Shown: positions 24,577 through 33,304, numbered from the stretch's first letter. The stretch: 64,000 nt of DNA from Reyranella massiliensis 521 (GCF_000312425.1 NZ_HE997181.1:1733829-1797828), one strand, 5' to 3'. Translations and numbers: made by a program. Notes: generated from the sequence alone by a model not told the origin.

Positions 24577-25110
24577 TCAGCCCAAGCCGAAATAGTGCAT
24601 CCCCATGCCGATCAGTCCGGCAGCGACGATCGGGTAGGCGGGGTTTATCTTGGTTCGCCACAGCAACAGGAAGACCGCGAGGCCGATGGCGCCGTAGAAG
24701 ATATCGGTGATGGCGCCGATGCCCATGATGATCGCGCCGGCCAGCACCAGCCCGACGGCGACGGAGCCGAGGCCCGTCTGGATCGCCGGCCGCCAGCGCC
24801 AGGTGGCAAGGTGCGTCCAAAGACGGCCCACCGCGAAGGTGAGCAGACCCGTCGGCAGGAAGAACGCCACCAGGGCGACGATCGCCCCCGGGATGTGTCC
24901 CACCACGGCGCCGATCGACGCCACCATCATCATGTTGGGGCCGGGCGAAAGCTGGCCCAGGCTGTAGAAATGCAGAAGCTCGGGGAAGGTCACCCAGTGG
25001 TAGGTGTTGACCGTGAGTTCCTTCAGTTCGGGGAAGGCCGCCATGCCGCCGCCGATGGTCAGCAGCGACAGGTAGGAGAAGACGACGGTAAGGTCCCAGA
25101 GCTGTTTCAT
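24577..25110 (-). CDS. Chromate-transporter-family protein, second half
   Basis: A 177-residue membrane protein holding one chromate-ion-transporter domain. LTIGGGMAAFPELKE is the typical opening, followed by WVTFPELLHFYSLGQLSPGPNMMM, GHIPGAIVALVAFFLP and further hydrophobic segments. Two short single-domain CHR proteins usually pair as one antiporter; the partner is the gene at 25107-25673, whose stop overlaps this start as ATGA. Chromate export is the classical role, but many short CHR pairs have untested substrates. Confidence 0.88.
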   Translation of the reverse strand: MKQLWDLTVVFSYLSLLTIGGGMAAFPELKELTVNTYHWVTFPELLHFYSLGQLSPGPNMMMVASIGAVVGHIPGAIVALVAFFLPTGLLTFAVGRLWTHLATWRWRPAIQTGLGSVAVGLVLAGAIIMGIGAITDIFYGAIGLAVFLLLWRTKINPAYPIVAAGLIGMGMHYFGLG

Positions 25111-25673
25111 CGCGGGGTCTTGTCCCGAGGCCGATGCCACCAGATCGCGACCGCACCGGCCACGAGCAGCGCGACGGGGACGGACACCTTGAAGAAGGCC
25201 ACCGCAGCGGCCGTTGCGGCAACGAACAGATAGTCGGCCGGCGTCTTCAGCACCTTGGCGCCGAGCTGCACCATCACCACCAGGATCAGGCCGACCGCAC
25301 CGGCGGCGATCCCGTGCAGGAAGGCTTTCGACCAGGGATCGTCGCCGCCGATGCCGTAGGCGAAGGCCGCGCCCGTCATCAGGACCGCGCCGGGCAGGCA
25401 CATGCCCAGCGTCGCGACCAGCGCGCCCATGCCGCCGCGCAGCCGATCGCCGACCAGGATCGACATGTTCGTGGCGTTGAGGCCGGGCAGGGTCTGGCTG
25501 ATCGACAGCAGCTCAACGAAGGTGACGTCGTCGAGCCAGCGTTGGCGGATGACCAGGCCGGTGCGCAGGTAGGCGACCACGCCGCCGCCCAGGCTGGTGG
25601 CACCCATCACCAGGAAGACCCAGAAGAGCTTTCCCAGCGACGGCGGAGCTGCAACTTGAGGGGCGGCGCTCAT
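25107..25673 (-). CDS. Chromate-transporter-family protein, first half
   Basis: A 188-residue membrane protein, the other half of the split CHR pair. It has FWVFLVMGATSLGGGVVAYLR, the conserved LLSISQTLPGLNATNMSI segment, then GMCLPGAVLM and several hydrophobic helices. It starts at the ATG at 25673, overlapping the stop of the CYTH-like gene by three bases (ATGA), and its stop overlaps the next start in the same way. All three genes are therefore one tightly coupled operon. Confidence 0.88.
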   Translation of the reverse strand: MSAAPQVAAPPSLGKLFWVFLVMGATSLGGGVVAYLRTGLVIRQRWLDDVTFVELLSISQTLPGLNATNMSILVGDRLRGGMGALVATLGMCLPGAVLMTGAAFAYGIGGDDPWSKAFLHGIAAGAVGLILVVMVQLGAKVLKTPADYLFVAATAAAVAFFKVSVPVALLVAGAVAIWWHRPRDKTPR

Positions 25674-26620
25674 TCGTGGGCTTGAGGCGGGTTGCCCTTG
25701 AGGCGATAGACGGCGCCGGTCTTGGTGGTGGTGAGCGCGAGCCAGTCGCCGGCGACCTGCTGCAGTTCCAGGAAGAACCGCTCGCAATGGTTCAGCGCCT
25801 TGTGGCTGATGTCGTCGGGGCCGGCGAAGCGGAGCTGGAAAGCGAACTCGCCGACGAAGGCATGGTGGTCGCCGCGCGAGCGCCACAGACCGAGATTGGC
25901 CGTAGCGGCCGTGCGGTGTCCGAAGTCCAGCGTGCAGATGTCCTGCAGCAGTTCCTCGACGATGGTCTGGTTGACCAGCGAGACGTCGTCGGGCCCGTCG
26001 CACGAGATCGACGACAGCGCCGGGAAGATCTTGGCAAGCTCGGGCAGCGACATGTGGCCGAGCGACGACATGACGATGCGTGCCGCCTCCGGAGCCTGGC
26101 TCAGGCCGAACTCGACATTGTGCGAGAGCAGCCGCCGCAGCCCGCCGATCTTCTCCTTGAGCGGCATGACTTCGAGCTTGAACTTGATCTTGTACTTGCC
26201 GTCGATCTTCGGCCGCACGTCCAGCGCCTGGGCCTTGGCCATGTCGTCGCTGCGGTACTTGAAGACGATCTCGGGATCGCCGATGGCGAAACCGTCCTCG
26301 TAGGCGATGCGCCGGCGGACGATGAAGGCATTGTTGTAGAGGTGGTAGCCGCCGGTATCGAGGAACAGGACCTCGCGCACCTCGGGCCGCTGCATGAACT
26401 TGGGCGTATGCTGGAAGCCGACGCCGGTCGTCTCGGCGGCGCGCTGTACGAGGGCTGCGAATTCCTTGAAGACGCGTGCGGAAGTGAAACGGTCAGGCTT
26501 TAGGATCAACTTGCACTGCAGATAGCCTATCTCGTCGCAGCGGCGTCCGTCCGCGTAGGTGCTCGCCTGACGCTCGCCCAGCCAGGTCGCGATCTGGCCG
26601 TCTACATGATTGTGATGCAT
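25670..26620 (-). CDS. CYTH-like hypothetical protein, first gene of the chromate-transporter operon
   Basis: A 316-residue soluble protein that I do not recognise with certainty. Residues about 35-150 read like a CYTH/VTC beta barrel: KLILKPDRF, EVLFLDTGGYHLYNNAFIVRRR, IVFKYRSDD and KYKIKFKLEV, with alternating charged residues that could bind phosphate and metal. The rest (HMSLPELAKIFPALSS, DISHKALNHCERFFLELQQVAGDW) is unlike known CYTH enzymes. It has a GGGAGCAGGA ribosome site and is coupled by ATGA to the CHR pair. Function could be polyphosphate or anion sensing; this is speculative. Confidence 0.65.
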   Translation of the reverse strand: MHHNHVDGQIATWLGERQASTYADGRRCDEIGYLQCKLILKPDRFTSARVFKEFAALVQRAAETTGVGFQHTPKFMQRPEVREVLFLDTGGYHLYNNAFIVRRRIAYEDGFAIGDPEIVFKYRSDDMAKAQALDVRPKIDGKYKIKFKLEVMPLKEKIGGLRRLLSHNVEFGLSQAPEAARIVMSSLGHMSLPELAKIFPALSSISCDGPDDVSLVNQTIVEELLQDICTLDFGHRTAATANLGLWRSRGDHHAFVGEFAFQLRFAGPDDISHKALNHCERFFLELQQVAGDWLALTTTKTGAVYRLKGNPPQAHE

Positions 26621-26651
26621 TCCTGCTCCCCTGGTGCAGGGTATCGTGCGT

Positions 26652-26975
26652 TCACTGTCCTGTCATCTGTGCAGCGTTGGGTTGGTCGGCCCGGCCGAAC
26701 GTTTCGACCTTTCCGTCGGTGAAGCAGACGTAATAACGGTCCGACATGGTCCAGGGCGTGCGCTGCCAGAAGTCCTTGAGGACGGTGTAGTAGGAGCATT
26801 CCTTGCCGGGCGAGTAGGCCGAACTTTCCGACGGGCCCAGGACGGCCTGGACCTGGTCGCGGCTCATCCCGGCATGCAGCCGCTCGACATTGTCGCCGTG
26901 TACGCAGGCGCCCAGTAAAGCCGCGAGCAGCACGGCGGAAAGCGGAGCGATGTAGGGCTTCATCTCCTTCTCCAT
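26652..26975 (-). CDS. BamE/SmpA-like lipoprotein
   Basis: A 107-residue lipoprotein with a lipobox LLGAC at about residue 24. The mature part has the SmpA/OmlA pattern: VERLHAGMSRDQVQAVLGPSE followed by beta strands (YYVCFTDGKVETFGRA). BamE proteins belong to the outer-membrane beta-barrel assembly complex, but many short SmpA-domain lipoproteins have other roles. The ATG at 26975 has no good ribosome site; the inner ATG at 26963 has AAGGAG touching it, which is too close. Start is therefore uncertain. Confidence 0.75.
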   Translation of the reverse strand: MEKEMKPYIAPLSAVLLAALLGACVHGDNVERLHAGMSRDQVQAVLGPSESSAYSPGKECSYYTVLKDFWQRTPWTMSDRYYVCFTDGKVETFGRADQPNAAQMTGQ

Positions 26976-27079
26976 ATGCGATCATCCATAAGCGATTAGT
27001 CAGGTTTGGTCTGGCCGCCAACAATTGTCGGGCAGGTGGATGGCTGGCGCAATTCCAGACGATGCGCTAGGTCGGAAGG

Positions 27080-28291
27080 ATGCAAGATCAGACCAGATTT
27101 GTCGCGCCGGGCATTGCTGCCTCGCTGAGCGGCGCCACTGCCGGCATGCCCGATACCCCCATTTCGGAAGTGGCGATGTCGGTCTTTGGCGATCCCGATG
27201 TCGTGCCGCTGTGGTTCGGCGAAAGCGATCTCGTGACACCCGATTTCGTGCGCGATGCTGCGGCCAAGGGGCTGCAGGCCGGCGAGACGTTCTATACGTG
27301 GCAGCGCGGTATCCCCGAACTGCGGGCCTCGCTCTCGGCATATACGGAGCGGCTCTATCGCATCAAGTGCCCGGCCGACCGCATCACGGTGACGACGGGC
27401 GGCATGCAGGCCATCCTGCTCACCTGCCAGCTCCTGCTCGATCCTGGTGACAACGTTGTGATCGTCTCGCCGATCTGGCCGAACATCACCTCGGCCACCA
27501 AGCTGGTCGGCGGCGAGCCCAGGTATGTCGCGCTGGACCGCACCCCGACCGGCGGCTGGAAGCTCGACCTCCAGAAGGTCTTCGATGCCGTCGACGCCCG
27601 CACGCGCGCGATCTTCGTCAACTCGCCGGGCAATCCGACGGGCTGGACGATGACGGCGGACGAGCAGCGCGCGCTTCTCGATTTCGCGAAGAAGCGTGGC
27701 CTCTGGATCATGGCCGACGAGGTCTATGCGCGGCTGATCTACAGCAAGCGGCCGGACGGGCGGCAGATCGCTCCGTCATTTCTCGAACAGGCGGGGCCGG
27801 ACGATCCGCTGATCGTGCTCAACAGCTTCTCCAAGCCCTGGGCGATGACCGGCTGGCGGCTGGGCTGGCTCACGCATCCCGCGCAGCTCGGCGACCAGTT
27901 CGCCAAGCTGGTCCAGATCAACACCTCCGGCATACCGGGCTTCCTGCAGCGCGGCGGCATCGCGGCGGTCGAGAAGGGCGACGCCTTCGTCGCCGAGATG
28001 GTCGAACGCTGCCGTGCCGGTGGCGAGCTGGTGTTCCAGCGGCTGTCGGCCTTGCCGCAGGTGACGATCTCGCGGCCGGAGGCGGCCTTCTATGCCTTCT
28101 TCTCGGTCGACGGCGTGACGGATACGCTCGCCTTCTGCAAGACGCTGGCCAAGAAGTACAAGGTCGGCCTCGCACCGGGTGAAGCGTTCGGGCCGGGCGG
28201 CCAGGGCAACATACGCCTCTGCTTCGCGTCCAGCGCAGAGCGGCTCAGCAAGGGCCTGGATCGCATCGAAGCGGCGATCAAGGCAGCATGA
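27080..28291 (+). CDS. PLP-dependent aminotransferase, class I/II
   Basis: A 403-residue fold-type I aminotransferase. Landmarks are VTTGGMQAILLTCQLLLDPGD, FVNSPGNPTGWTM, IMADEVYARLIY and the PLP-lysine motif LNSFSKPWAMTGWRLGW; a C-terminal IRLCFA holds the substrate carboxylate Arg. Cytoplasmic. Amino donor and acceptor cannot be read from sequence. The next gene, an ABC ATPase, starts seven bases after the stop, so they may share a transcript. The BamE-like gene is divergent, about 100 bases away. Confidence 0.92.
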   Translation: MQDQTRFVAPGIAASLSGATAGMPDTPISEVAMSVFGDPDVVPLWFGESDLVTPDFVRDAAAKGLQAGETFYTWQRGIPELRASLSAYTERLYRIKCPADRITVTTGGMQAILLTCQLLLDPGDNVVIVSPIWPNITSATKLVGGEPRYVALDRTPTGGWKLDLQKVFDAVDARTRAIFVNSPGNPTGWTMTADEQRALLDFAKKRGLWIMADEVYARLIYSKRPDGRQIAPSFLEQAGPDDPLIVLNSFSKPWAMTGWRLGWLTHPAQLGDQFAKLVQINTSGIPGFLQRGGIAAVEKGDAFVAEMVERCRAGGELVFQRLSALPQVTISRPEAAFYAFFSVDGVTDTLAFCKTLAKKYKVGLAPGEAFGPGGQGNIRLCFASSAERLSKGLDRIEAAIKAA

Positions 28292-28298
28292 TGCCGGC

Positions 28299-29072
28299 AT
28301 GGCGAATATTCCTTCCATCGAGGTCCAGCACCTCCGCAAGGTGTATGGCGAGGTCGTCGCCGTCGACGATCTGACCTTCTCCGTGCCGCGCGGCACGGTG
28401 CTCGGTCTGCTGGGCGGCAACGGCGCCGGCAAGACGACGACGATCGCGATGCTGCTGGGCCTGCTCGAACCGACGGCCGGCAGCATCAATATCCTCGGCA
28501 TCGACATGCTGAAGCGCCGCTACGCCGCGCTGCCGCGCATGAACTTCTCATCGCCCTACGTCGACCTGCCGCATCGGCTGACCGTGCGGCAGAACCTGAT
28601 GTTCTACGGCGGCCTCTACGGTGTGAAGGACCTCAAGGCACGGATCGTCGAGGTGGCGCGCCAGATGCAGGTCGAGCCGTTCCTCGACCGTCAGGCGGGC
28701 AAGCTGTCGGCCGGGCAGAAGACGCGCGTGGCGCTGGCCAAGGCGCTGATCAACAGGCCTGACGTGCTGCTGCTCGACGAGCCGACGGCGTCGCTCGATC
28801 CGGACACGGCCGACTGGGTGCGCGGCTATCTCGAGGAGTATCAGCACGAGACGAACGCCACGATCCTGCTAGCCTCGCACAACATGGGCGAAGTCGAGCG
28901 GCTCTGCGACGACGTGATCCTGCTGCAGTCGGGCAAGGTCTTCGAGCGCGGCAGCCCGCGCGAGCTGATCGAGCGGTTCGGCCGCGAGGACATGGAGGAG
29001 GTGTTCCTCGACATGGCGCGCGGCCGTGGCCGTGGGCTCGACGCCCTGAAGAAGCCGGGAGGAACGCCATGA
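28299..29072 (+). CDS. ABC-2 type exporter, ATP-binding protein
   Basis: A 257-residue ATPase of the CcmA/NodI-like exporter group. Walker A GGNGAGKTTT is at about residue 40; the signature is the variant LSAGQKTRVALAKAL; Walker B is VLLLDEPTASLDP; and the H-loop is LLASHNMGEVERL. The start is the ATG at 28299. Its stop overlaps the permease start by four bases, so the two subunits are made together. Substrate unknown; relatives move polysaccharides, lipids or drugs. Confidence 0.92.
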   Translation: MANIPSIEVQHLRKVYGEVVAVDDLTFSVPRGTVLGLLGGNGAGKTTTIAMLLGLLEPTAGSINILGIDMLKRRYAALPRMNFSSPYVDLPHRLTVRQNLMFYGGLYGVKDLKARIVEVARQMQVEPFLDRQAGKLSAGQKTRVALAKALINRPDVLLLDEPTASLDPDTADWVRGYLEEYQHETNATILLASHNMGEVERLCDDVILLQSGKVFERGSPRELIERFGREDMEEVFLDMARGRGRGLDALKKPGGTP

Positions 29073-29866
29073 GCGGTTCGCTGCGCCGGATCTTTGCCCT
29101 GGTCATGCGCCACATCCATCTGTGGAGCGGATCGGTAATGCGCATCGTCGATTCGATCTACTGGCCGGCCGTGCAGATGGTCATGTGGGGCTTCCTGACT
29201 CAGTTCCTGGCCAACCAGACTTCGTATGTCGGCCATGCCGCTGGCGTGCTGCTGGCGGGCCTGCTGCTGTGGGAACTCGTAGTGCGCGGCAACCTCTCGC
29301 TCAGCATCGCCTTCCTGGAGGAGATGTGGTCGCGCAATCTCGGCCATCTCTTCGTCAGTCCCATTCGGTCGTGGGAGATGGCGGCGGGCATCGTGATCGT
29401 GGCGCTGCTGCGCACGTTGCTCGGCATGGTGCCGGTGTCGCTGCTGGCCTGGGCCTTCTTCGGCTACTCGATCTACACGCTTGGCCTGCCGTTGATCGCC
29501 TTCTTCGTGATCCTGCAGATGTTCTCGTGGTCGATCGGGCTCGCCATGTCGGGGCTGGTGATGAGGGTTGGCCAGAGTGCGGAAACCTTCGCCTGGGCCG
29601 CCGTCTTCATCCTGATGCCGGTGAGCGGCGTCTACTATCCGATCTCCGTCCTGCCGCACTGGCTGCAGGTCATCGCCTGGGGCGTGCCGACCTCCTATGT
29701 CTTCGAGGGCATGCGGTCGATCCTGGCGGAGGGCACGGTGCACTGGGATCTGATGGCGTTCGCCTTCGGCCTGTCGATCGTCTATCTGGTCGTAGGCTTC
29801 CAGGTGTTCCAGTGGTTCTTCCGGTCCTCGCGCCGGGCAGGGTCGCTGCTGGGACAGGGGGAGTAG
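29069..29866 (+). CDS. ABC-2 type exporter, permease
   Basis: A 265-residue inner-membrane protein with six hydrophobic segments in the ABC-2 layout. The N-terminal region contains MRHIHLWSGSVMRIVDSIYWP, typical of NodJ/YadH-like permeases, and the conserved C-terminal motif is PVSGVYYPISVLPHWLQVIAW. Partner of the ATPase at 28299-29072. A lipoprotein gene follows 30 bases later and might belong to the same transcript. Confidence 0.9.
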   Translation: MSGSLRRIFALVMRHIHLWSGSVMRIVDSIYWPAVQMVMWGFLTQFLANQTSYVGHAAGVLLAGLLLWELVVRGNLSLSIAFLEEMWSRNLGHLFVSPIRSWEMAAGIVIVALLRTLLGMVPVSLLAWAFFGYSIYTLGLPLIAFFVILQMFSWSIGLAMSGLVMRVGQSAETFAWAAVFILMPVSGVYYPISVLPHWLQVIAWGVPTSYVFEGMRSILAEGTVHWDLMAFAFGLSIVYLVVGFQVFQWFFRSSRRAGSLLGQGE

Positions 29867-29896
29867 AGCAGGGTCGACCGTTCATCGAGGTGAGTG

Positions 29897-30277
29897 ATGT
29901 CCAAGCACGCTGTGTTGCCCGTCCTGATCGCGCTTGCCGCCGCAGCCTGCGTCACGACAACCTCCCAGACGCCGCCGACGCCGAAACCGGCCTGGACGAA
30001 CGTCTACACCGTGCCGCTCGACGCCATGGTGAGCTGCCTGTCGCAGCCGGCCGGCGAGGGCTTCGTGGTCGCCCAGACGCCGCCGCCGCAACCGGGTGTC
30101 ACCGCTATTTCCTATGTGCCGCGCAGCGCCCCGCAGGCCGAGTCGCGCTATCTCGTGAGCCGCGTGCCCGACGGCACGATCCAGGTGAGCTGGCAGCGGC
30201 TGGGCAGCGTCGGCGGCCTCGACTGGCTCGACGTCCAGGCCCGCGAGCGCGCCAATCGCTGCGGCGGGACGTCCTAG
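29897..30277 (+). CDS. Small lipoprotein, unknown
   Basis: A 126-residue predicted lipoprotein: signal peptide MSKHAVLPVLIALAAAAC with the lipid Cys at 18, followed by a Thr/Pro-rich linker. The remainder (FVVAQTPPPQPGVTAISYVP, YLVSRVPDGTIQVSWQRL) looks like a small beta domain. A GTG directly before the ATG could add one residue. It follows the ABC-2 pair by 30 bases. Its last four bases overlap the 3' end of the convergent GNAT gene. No family assigned. Confidence 0.7.
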   Translation: MSKHAVLPVLIALAAAACVTTTSQTPPTPKPAWTNVYTVPLDAMVSCLSQPAGEGFVVAQTPPPQPGVTAISYVPRSAPQAESRYLVSRVPDGTIQVSWQRLGSVGGLDWLDVQARERANRCGGTS

Positions 30278-30783
30278 GATCGCTGCGGCAGGCGCAACGC
30301 CATCAGGACTTCGTTGACGTAGCCGGACGACGTCTTGAGGGCGCGGGGTTCCGTGCCATAGGCGGTGAATCCGAATTTCGTGTAGAGCGCGATCGCGGCG
30401 TCCTTGCCTTCGACGACCGTGAGCGTGAGCTGCTCGACGACGTCTTGCGCCGCTTCGATCAGCGCGGCGAGGAGCGCCGATCCCGCGCCGCGGCCCTGCC
30501 AGGCAGGCTCGACGTAGAAGCCCCAGACGACGGCCTTGTGAGAGACCTTCGGGCCGGCTTCCTGCCTGAACCCGGCCATGCCGACGATGCGTCGGTCATC
30601 GAAAGCGCCGAAGACGACGGACGCGGAGAGCCCGTCGGCGAACGCGCTGACCGGCCGCGCGGCCTCGATCTCGTAGGTCGATCCAAACGCCGCGGGCGCG
30701 GTCTGCAGCGCAGCAAGGCGAATGGTGCGGAACGCCTCGGCGTCGGACGGCTGGAGGCGGGCGATCCTGAACGAGCCTGTCAT
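30274..30783 (-). CDS. GNAT-family N-acetyltransferase
   Basis: A 169-residue acetyl-CoA-dependent acetyltransferase. The acetyl-CoA loop (motif A) is visible as GRGAGSALLAALIEAA at about residue 105, preceded by the strand AVVWGFYVEPAWQ, and followed by LTLTVVEGKDAAIALYTKFGF, the motif B region. Its ATG begins directly after the mepA stop (TAG-ATG), so mepA and this gene form an operon. The acceptor substrate is unknown; proteins, amino acids or drugs are possible. Confidence 0.9.
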   Translation of the reverse strand: MTGSFRIARLQPSDAEAFRTIRLAALQTAPAAFGSTYEIEAARPVSAFADGLSASVVFGAFDDRRIVGMAGFRQEAGPKVSHKAVVWGFYVEPAWQGRGAGSALLAALIEAAQDVVEQLTLTVVEGKDAAIALYTKFGFTAYGTEPRALKTSSGYVNEVLMALRLPQRS

Positions 30784-31614
30784 CTAGCGCGCGTTGAGGA
30801 CGGCCTGGCAGGCAGGGGGCAGCTTCGGGCGATAAGGCTTGGGTGGGCCCGGCGGCGGCGGCGGGGGCGGCGCCTTGCGGAACCACGACTCCAGCGCTTC
30901 ACCGCAACCGTCGTCGTCGGAATAGGTGGCCTGGGGCTGGCACTGCGGATTGCCGGGCGGGCAGTGGAGCCGGACGTGGAAATGCGAGTCGTGACCGTAC
31001 CAGGGCACCAGCTTGCGCAGCCAGCTCCTGTTGCCGGTCGCCGTGTTGCAGATTCGCTGCTTGATCCACTTGTTCACGAACATGCGGTCGAGGTTGGGCA
31101 TCTCGGCGGCCGTGCGCAGCAACAGGACGTGCTGCTGGGAGAACACCGTGTCGTCTATGCCGCTGTCGTCCGGAAGTACCAGCGAACGCAGGCGCGGGTT
31201 CTCGCGCTCGCCGGGCGCACGCCGCGTGCCGGGCTGGCGCTCGAACCAGATGTCGGCATCGAGGCCGACCTGATGGCTGGCATGGCCCGAGGGCGCGGGC
31301 CCACCACGCGGCTGGCCGAGGTCGCCAATATAGAGATGCGCCTGGCCGGCAGCGCGTATCCTTTCGGCGAGCGCGGTGATGAAATCGACCGTGACGGGCT
31401 GGCCCCAGTAGCGATTGCGGCTGACGCGAATAGCCTCGTAGCCCGGGCCGTCGAGCGGCAGCGCCTGGGCCCCTTGCAGGCAGCCTGCAGTATAGAAGCC
31501 GATGGATTGGGGCGGGCCGGGCGCCGGCGTGGTGGCAGTGGCCCAGTCATTCGCCGCCGCTTCGGCAGCCATCGAAAGGAAGCCCGCGAGCAGCGGAATG
31601 ACGAAACGCATCAT
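30784..31614 (-). CDS. mepA: Penicillin-insensitive murein endopeptidase MepA-like
   Basis: A 276-residue periplasmic zinc peptidase that cuts D-Ala-meso-DAP cross-links in peptidoglycan. The ATG at 31614 (or 31611) starts a signal peptide ending MAAEA-A. Zinc and active-site motifs are SGHASHQVGLDADIW and the late GHDSHFHVRLHCP. Paired Cys occur in the core. A proline-rich tail (PPPPPPPGPPKPYRP) follows the catalytic domain and may give reach to the wall or bind a partner. The divergent enoyl-CoA hydratase gene starts 37 bases away. Confidence 0.92.
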   Translation of the reverse strand: MMRFVIPLLAGFLSMAAEAAANDWATATTPAPGPPQSIGFYTAGCLQGAQALPLDGPGYEAIRVSRNRYWGQPVTVDFITALAERIRAAGQAHLYIGDLGQPRGGPAPSGHASHQVGLDADIWFERQPGTRRAPGERENPRLRSLVLPDDSGIDDTVFSQQHVLLLRTAAEMPNLDRMFVNKWIKQRICNTATGNRSWLRKLVPWYGHDSHFHVRLHCPPGNPQCQPQATYSDDDGCGEALESWFRKAPPPPPPPGPPKPYRPKLPPACQAVLNAR

Positions 31615-31651
31615 CTTGTTGGCAGGATAGTCGCTCGTTAAGACTTTGCCC

Positions 31652-32455
31652 ATGGCCGACTATGCTTTCCTGAAGCTCGAACGTCGCGACGCCGTGGCAT
31701 GGCTGACGCTCAACCGGCCGGAGCGCCGCAATGCGCTGACCCACGGCATGATGCTGGAACTCGAAGACGCCTTTGCGCGGGTCGCCGACAACCCTTTCTG
31801 CCGCGTACTGGTGATCCGCGGCGCGGGCGGGCACTTCTGTGCCGGCGGCGATCTCGATGCCATGGCCGACATGCCGCCGCGGCCGTCGAACGGCGCGGAA
31901 GATCCGCTGCTCCCGGCCTATCGGCAGTTCGGCAACGCGCTGCTCGCCCTCGATTCCATGCCGCAGGCGACGATCTCCGTCGTCGAAGGCTCGGCGGTAG
32001 GCGGTGGCTTCGGCATGGCCTGCTGCTCCGACGTCGTGGTGCTGCACCAAAGCGCGCATTTCGGTGTACCGGAACCGAAGGTAGGCTTCATCCCCTCGCA
32101 GATCATTCCTTTCCTGGTGCGCCGTTTGGGCGAGGGGCCGATGCGCGATCTCGCGGTGACAGGCCGCGTCATCGACGCCGCCGAGGCTCATCGGCTGGGA
32201 GTGGGCCGTTACCTCTGCCGGACAACGGAGGAGGTCGACGCGACGCTCAAGGCCCTGCTCGACGACATCCTCAAGATGGAGCCGGTGGCCCTCGCGGCCG
32301 CCAAGCATCTGGTACTGTCGTGCGCGACCCGGGACGATCGTTCGGTCCTCGACGCCGCGGCGGAAAGTCTGGTCGGCCTGCTGCGACGGCCGCAGGCGGC
32401 CGAGGGCATCAAAGCATTCAAGGCCAAGGCGTCGCCGTCTTGGAGCAGGGGTTAG
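31652..32455 (+). CDS. Enoyl-CoA hydratase/isomerase-family protein
   Basis: A 267-residue crotonase-fold enzyme acting on acyl-CoA thioesters. The N-terminal LTLNRPERRNALT, the oxyanion-hole block GHFCAGGDLDAM and the second block GSAVGGGFGMACCSD are conserved; a likely catalytic Glu lies in VPEPKVGFIPS. ATG at 31652 chosen; an upstream TTG is less likely. It is 12 bases before a TauD-type dioxygenase gene, so the two are probably one operon. The exact acyl-CoA is not predictable. Confidence 0.9.
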   Translation: MADYAFLKLERRDAVAWLTLNRPERRNALTHGMMLELEDAFARVADNPFCRVLVIRGAGGHFCAGGDLDAMADMPPRPSNGAEDPLLPAYRQFGNALLALDSMPQATISVVEGSAVGGGFGMACCSDVVVLHQSAHFGVPEPKVGFIPSQIIPFLVRRLGEGPMRDLAVTGRVIDAAEAHRLGVGRYLCRTTEEVDATLKALLDDILKMEPVALAAAKHLVLSCATRDDRSVLDAAAESLVGLLRRPQAAEGIKAFKAKASPSWSRG

Positions 32456-32467
32456 AGGGGCAGAGCC

Positions 32468-33304
32468 ATGCGCAACTATCGCCACATCGAGGTCAGGCCG
32501 ATCGCCGGTGCGCTGGGCGTGGAGATCCACGGCGTCGACGCCTCGCGCGACCTGGAAGCCGATGTCGTGGCCGAGATGCGCCAGGCGCTGCTCGACCATC
32601 TCGTGATCTTCCTGCGCGGGCAGACCATGACGCCGCTGCAGCAGCTCGCCTTTGCGCGCAAGTTCGGCGAGCCGATCGAATATCCGCAGCTGAAGGGCCT
32701 GCCCGAATCGCCGATGATCACGCCGGTGGTAAAGCTCGAACACGAGCGCAACAATTTCGGCGGCATCTGGCATTCCGATACCACCTACCTGCCGCAGCCG
32801 CCGATGGGCAGCATGCTGCTGGCGCGCGAAGTGCCGCCCTATGGCGGCGACACGATGTTCGCCAACCAGTACCTCGCCTACGAGGCGCTTTCGGAAGGGC
32901 TCAGGGCGACGCTCGACGGGTTGATCGGGGTCAGCTCCTCGGCCAAGGCCGACGTCTCGAAGACCCGAGAGGACCGCATGAAGGCGGCGGGGGCCGAGCT
33001 GAAGGAGCTGACGGCCGAGCATCCGATCGTGCGCACTCATCCCGAAACCGGCCGCAAGGCGCTTTACACGTCCGACGCCCACACCTCGCACATCAAGGGC
33101 TGGACGGAAAAGGAGAGCCTGCCGCTGCTGAGGTTCCTGTGGGAGCACCAGACCCGGCCTGAGTTCACCTGCCGGTTTCGCTGGGAGGCGGGCTCGCTCG
33201 CCTTCTGGGACAATCGCGCGGCCATGCACAATCCGATCAACGACTATCACGGCCACCGTCGCGTGATGCACCGCATCACGCTTGCCGGCGACAAACCCAG
33301 ATAG
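32468..33304 (+). CDS. TauD/TfdA-family Fe(II)/2-oxoglutarate dioxygenase
   Basis: A 278-residue dioxygenase that couples 2-oxoglutarate decarboxylation to substrate hydroxylation. The iron facial triad is visible as WHSDTTY (His-x-Asp) near residue 99 and the distal His in GHRRVMHR, with the 2-oxoglutarate Arg in the same segment. SLAFWDNRAAMHNPINDY is the usual C-terminal block. Family substrates include taurine, 2,4-D, alkyl sulfates and other acids. Pairing with a crotonase suggests the oxidised product enters a CoA pathway, but this is inference. Confidence 0.92.
   Translation: MRNYRHIEVRPIAGALGVEIHGVDASRDLEADVVAEMRQALLDHLVIFLRGQTMTPLQQLAFARKFGEPIEYPQLKGLPESPMITPVVKLEHERNNFGGIWHSDTTYLPQPPMGSMLLAREVPPYGGDTMFANQYLAYEALSEGLRATLDGLIGVSSSAKADVSKTREDRMKAAGAELKELTAEHPIVRTHPETGRKALYTSDAHTSHIKGWTEKESLPLLRFLWEHQTRPEFTCRFRWEAGSLAFWDNRAAMHNPINDYHGHRRVMHRITLAGDKPR

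Noticed and set aside
24577-25673. Possibility that the two chromate-transporter halves are a frameshifted single gene
   Set aside because: Each half has its own start, complete CHR domain and ATGA overlap; split CHR pairs are a known normal form.
29122-31641. A long plus-strand open frame over the ABC-2 permease, GNAT and mepA genes
   Set aside because: It is out of frame with the permease and antisense to GNAT and mepA, both of which show clear motifs.
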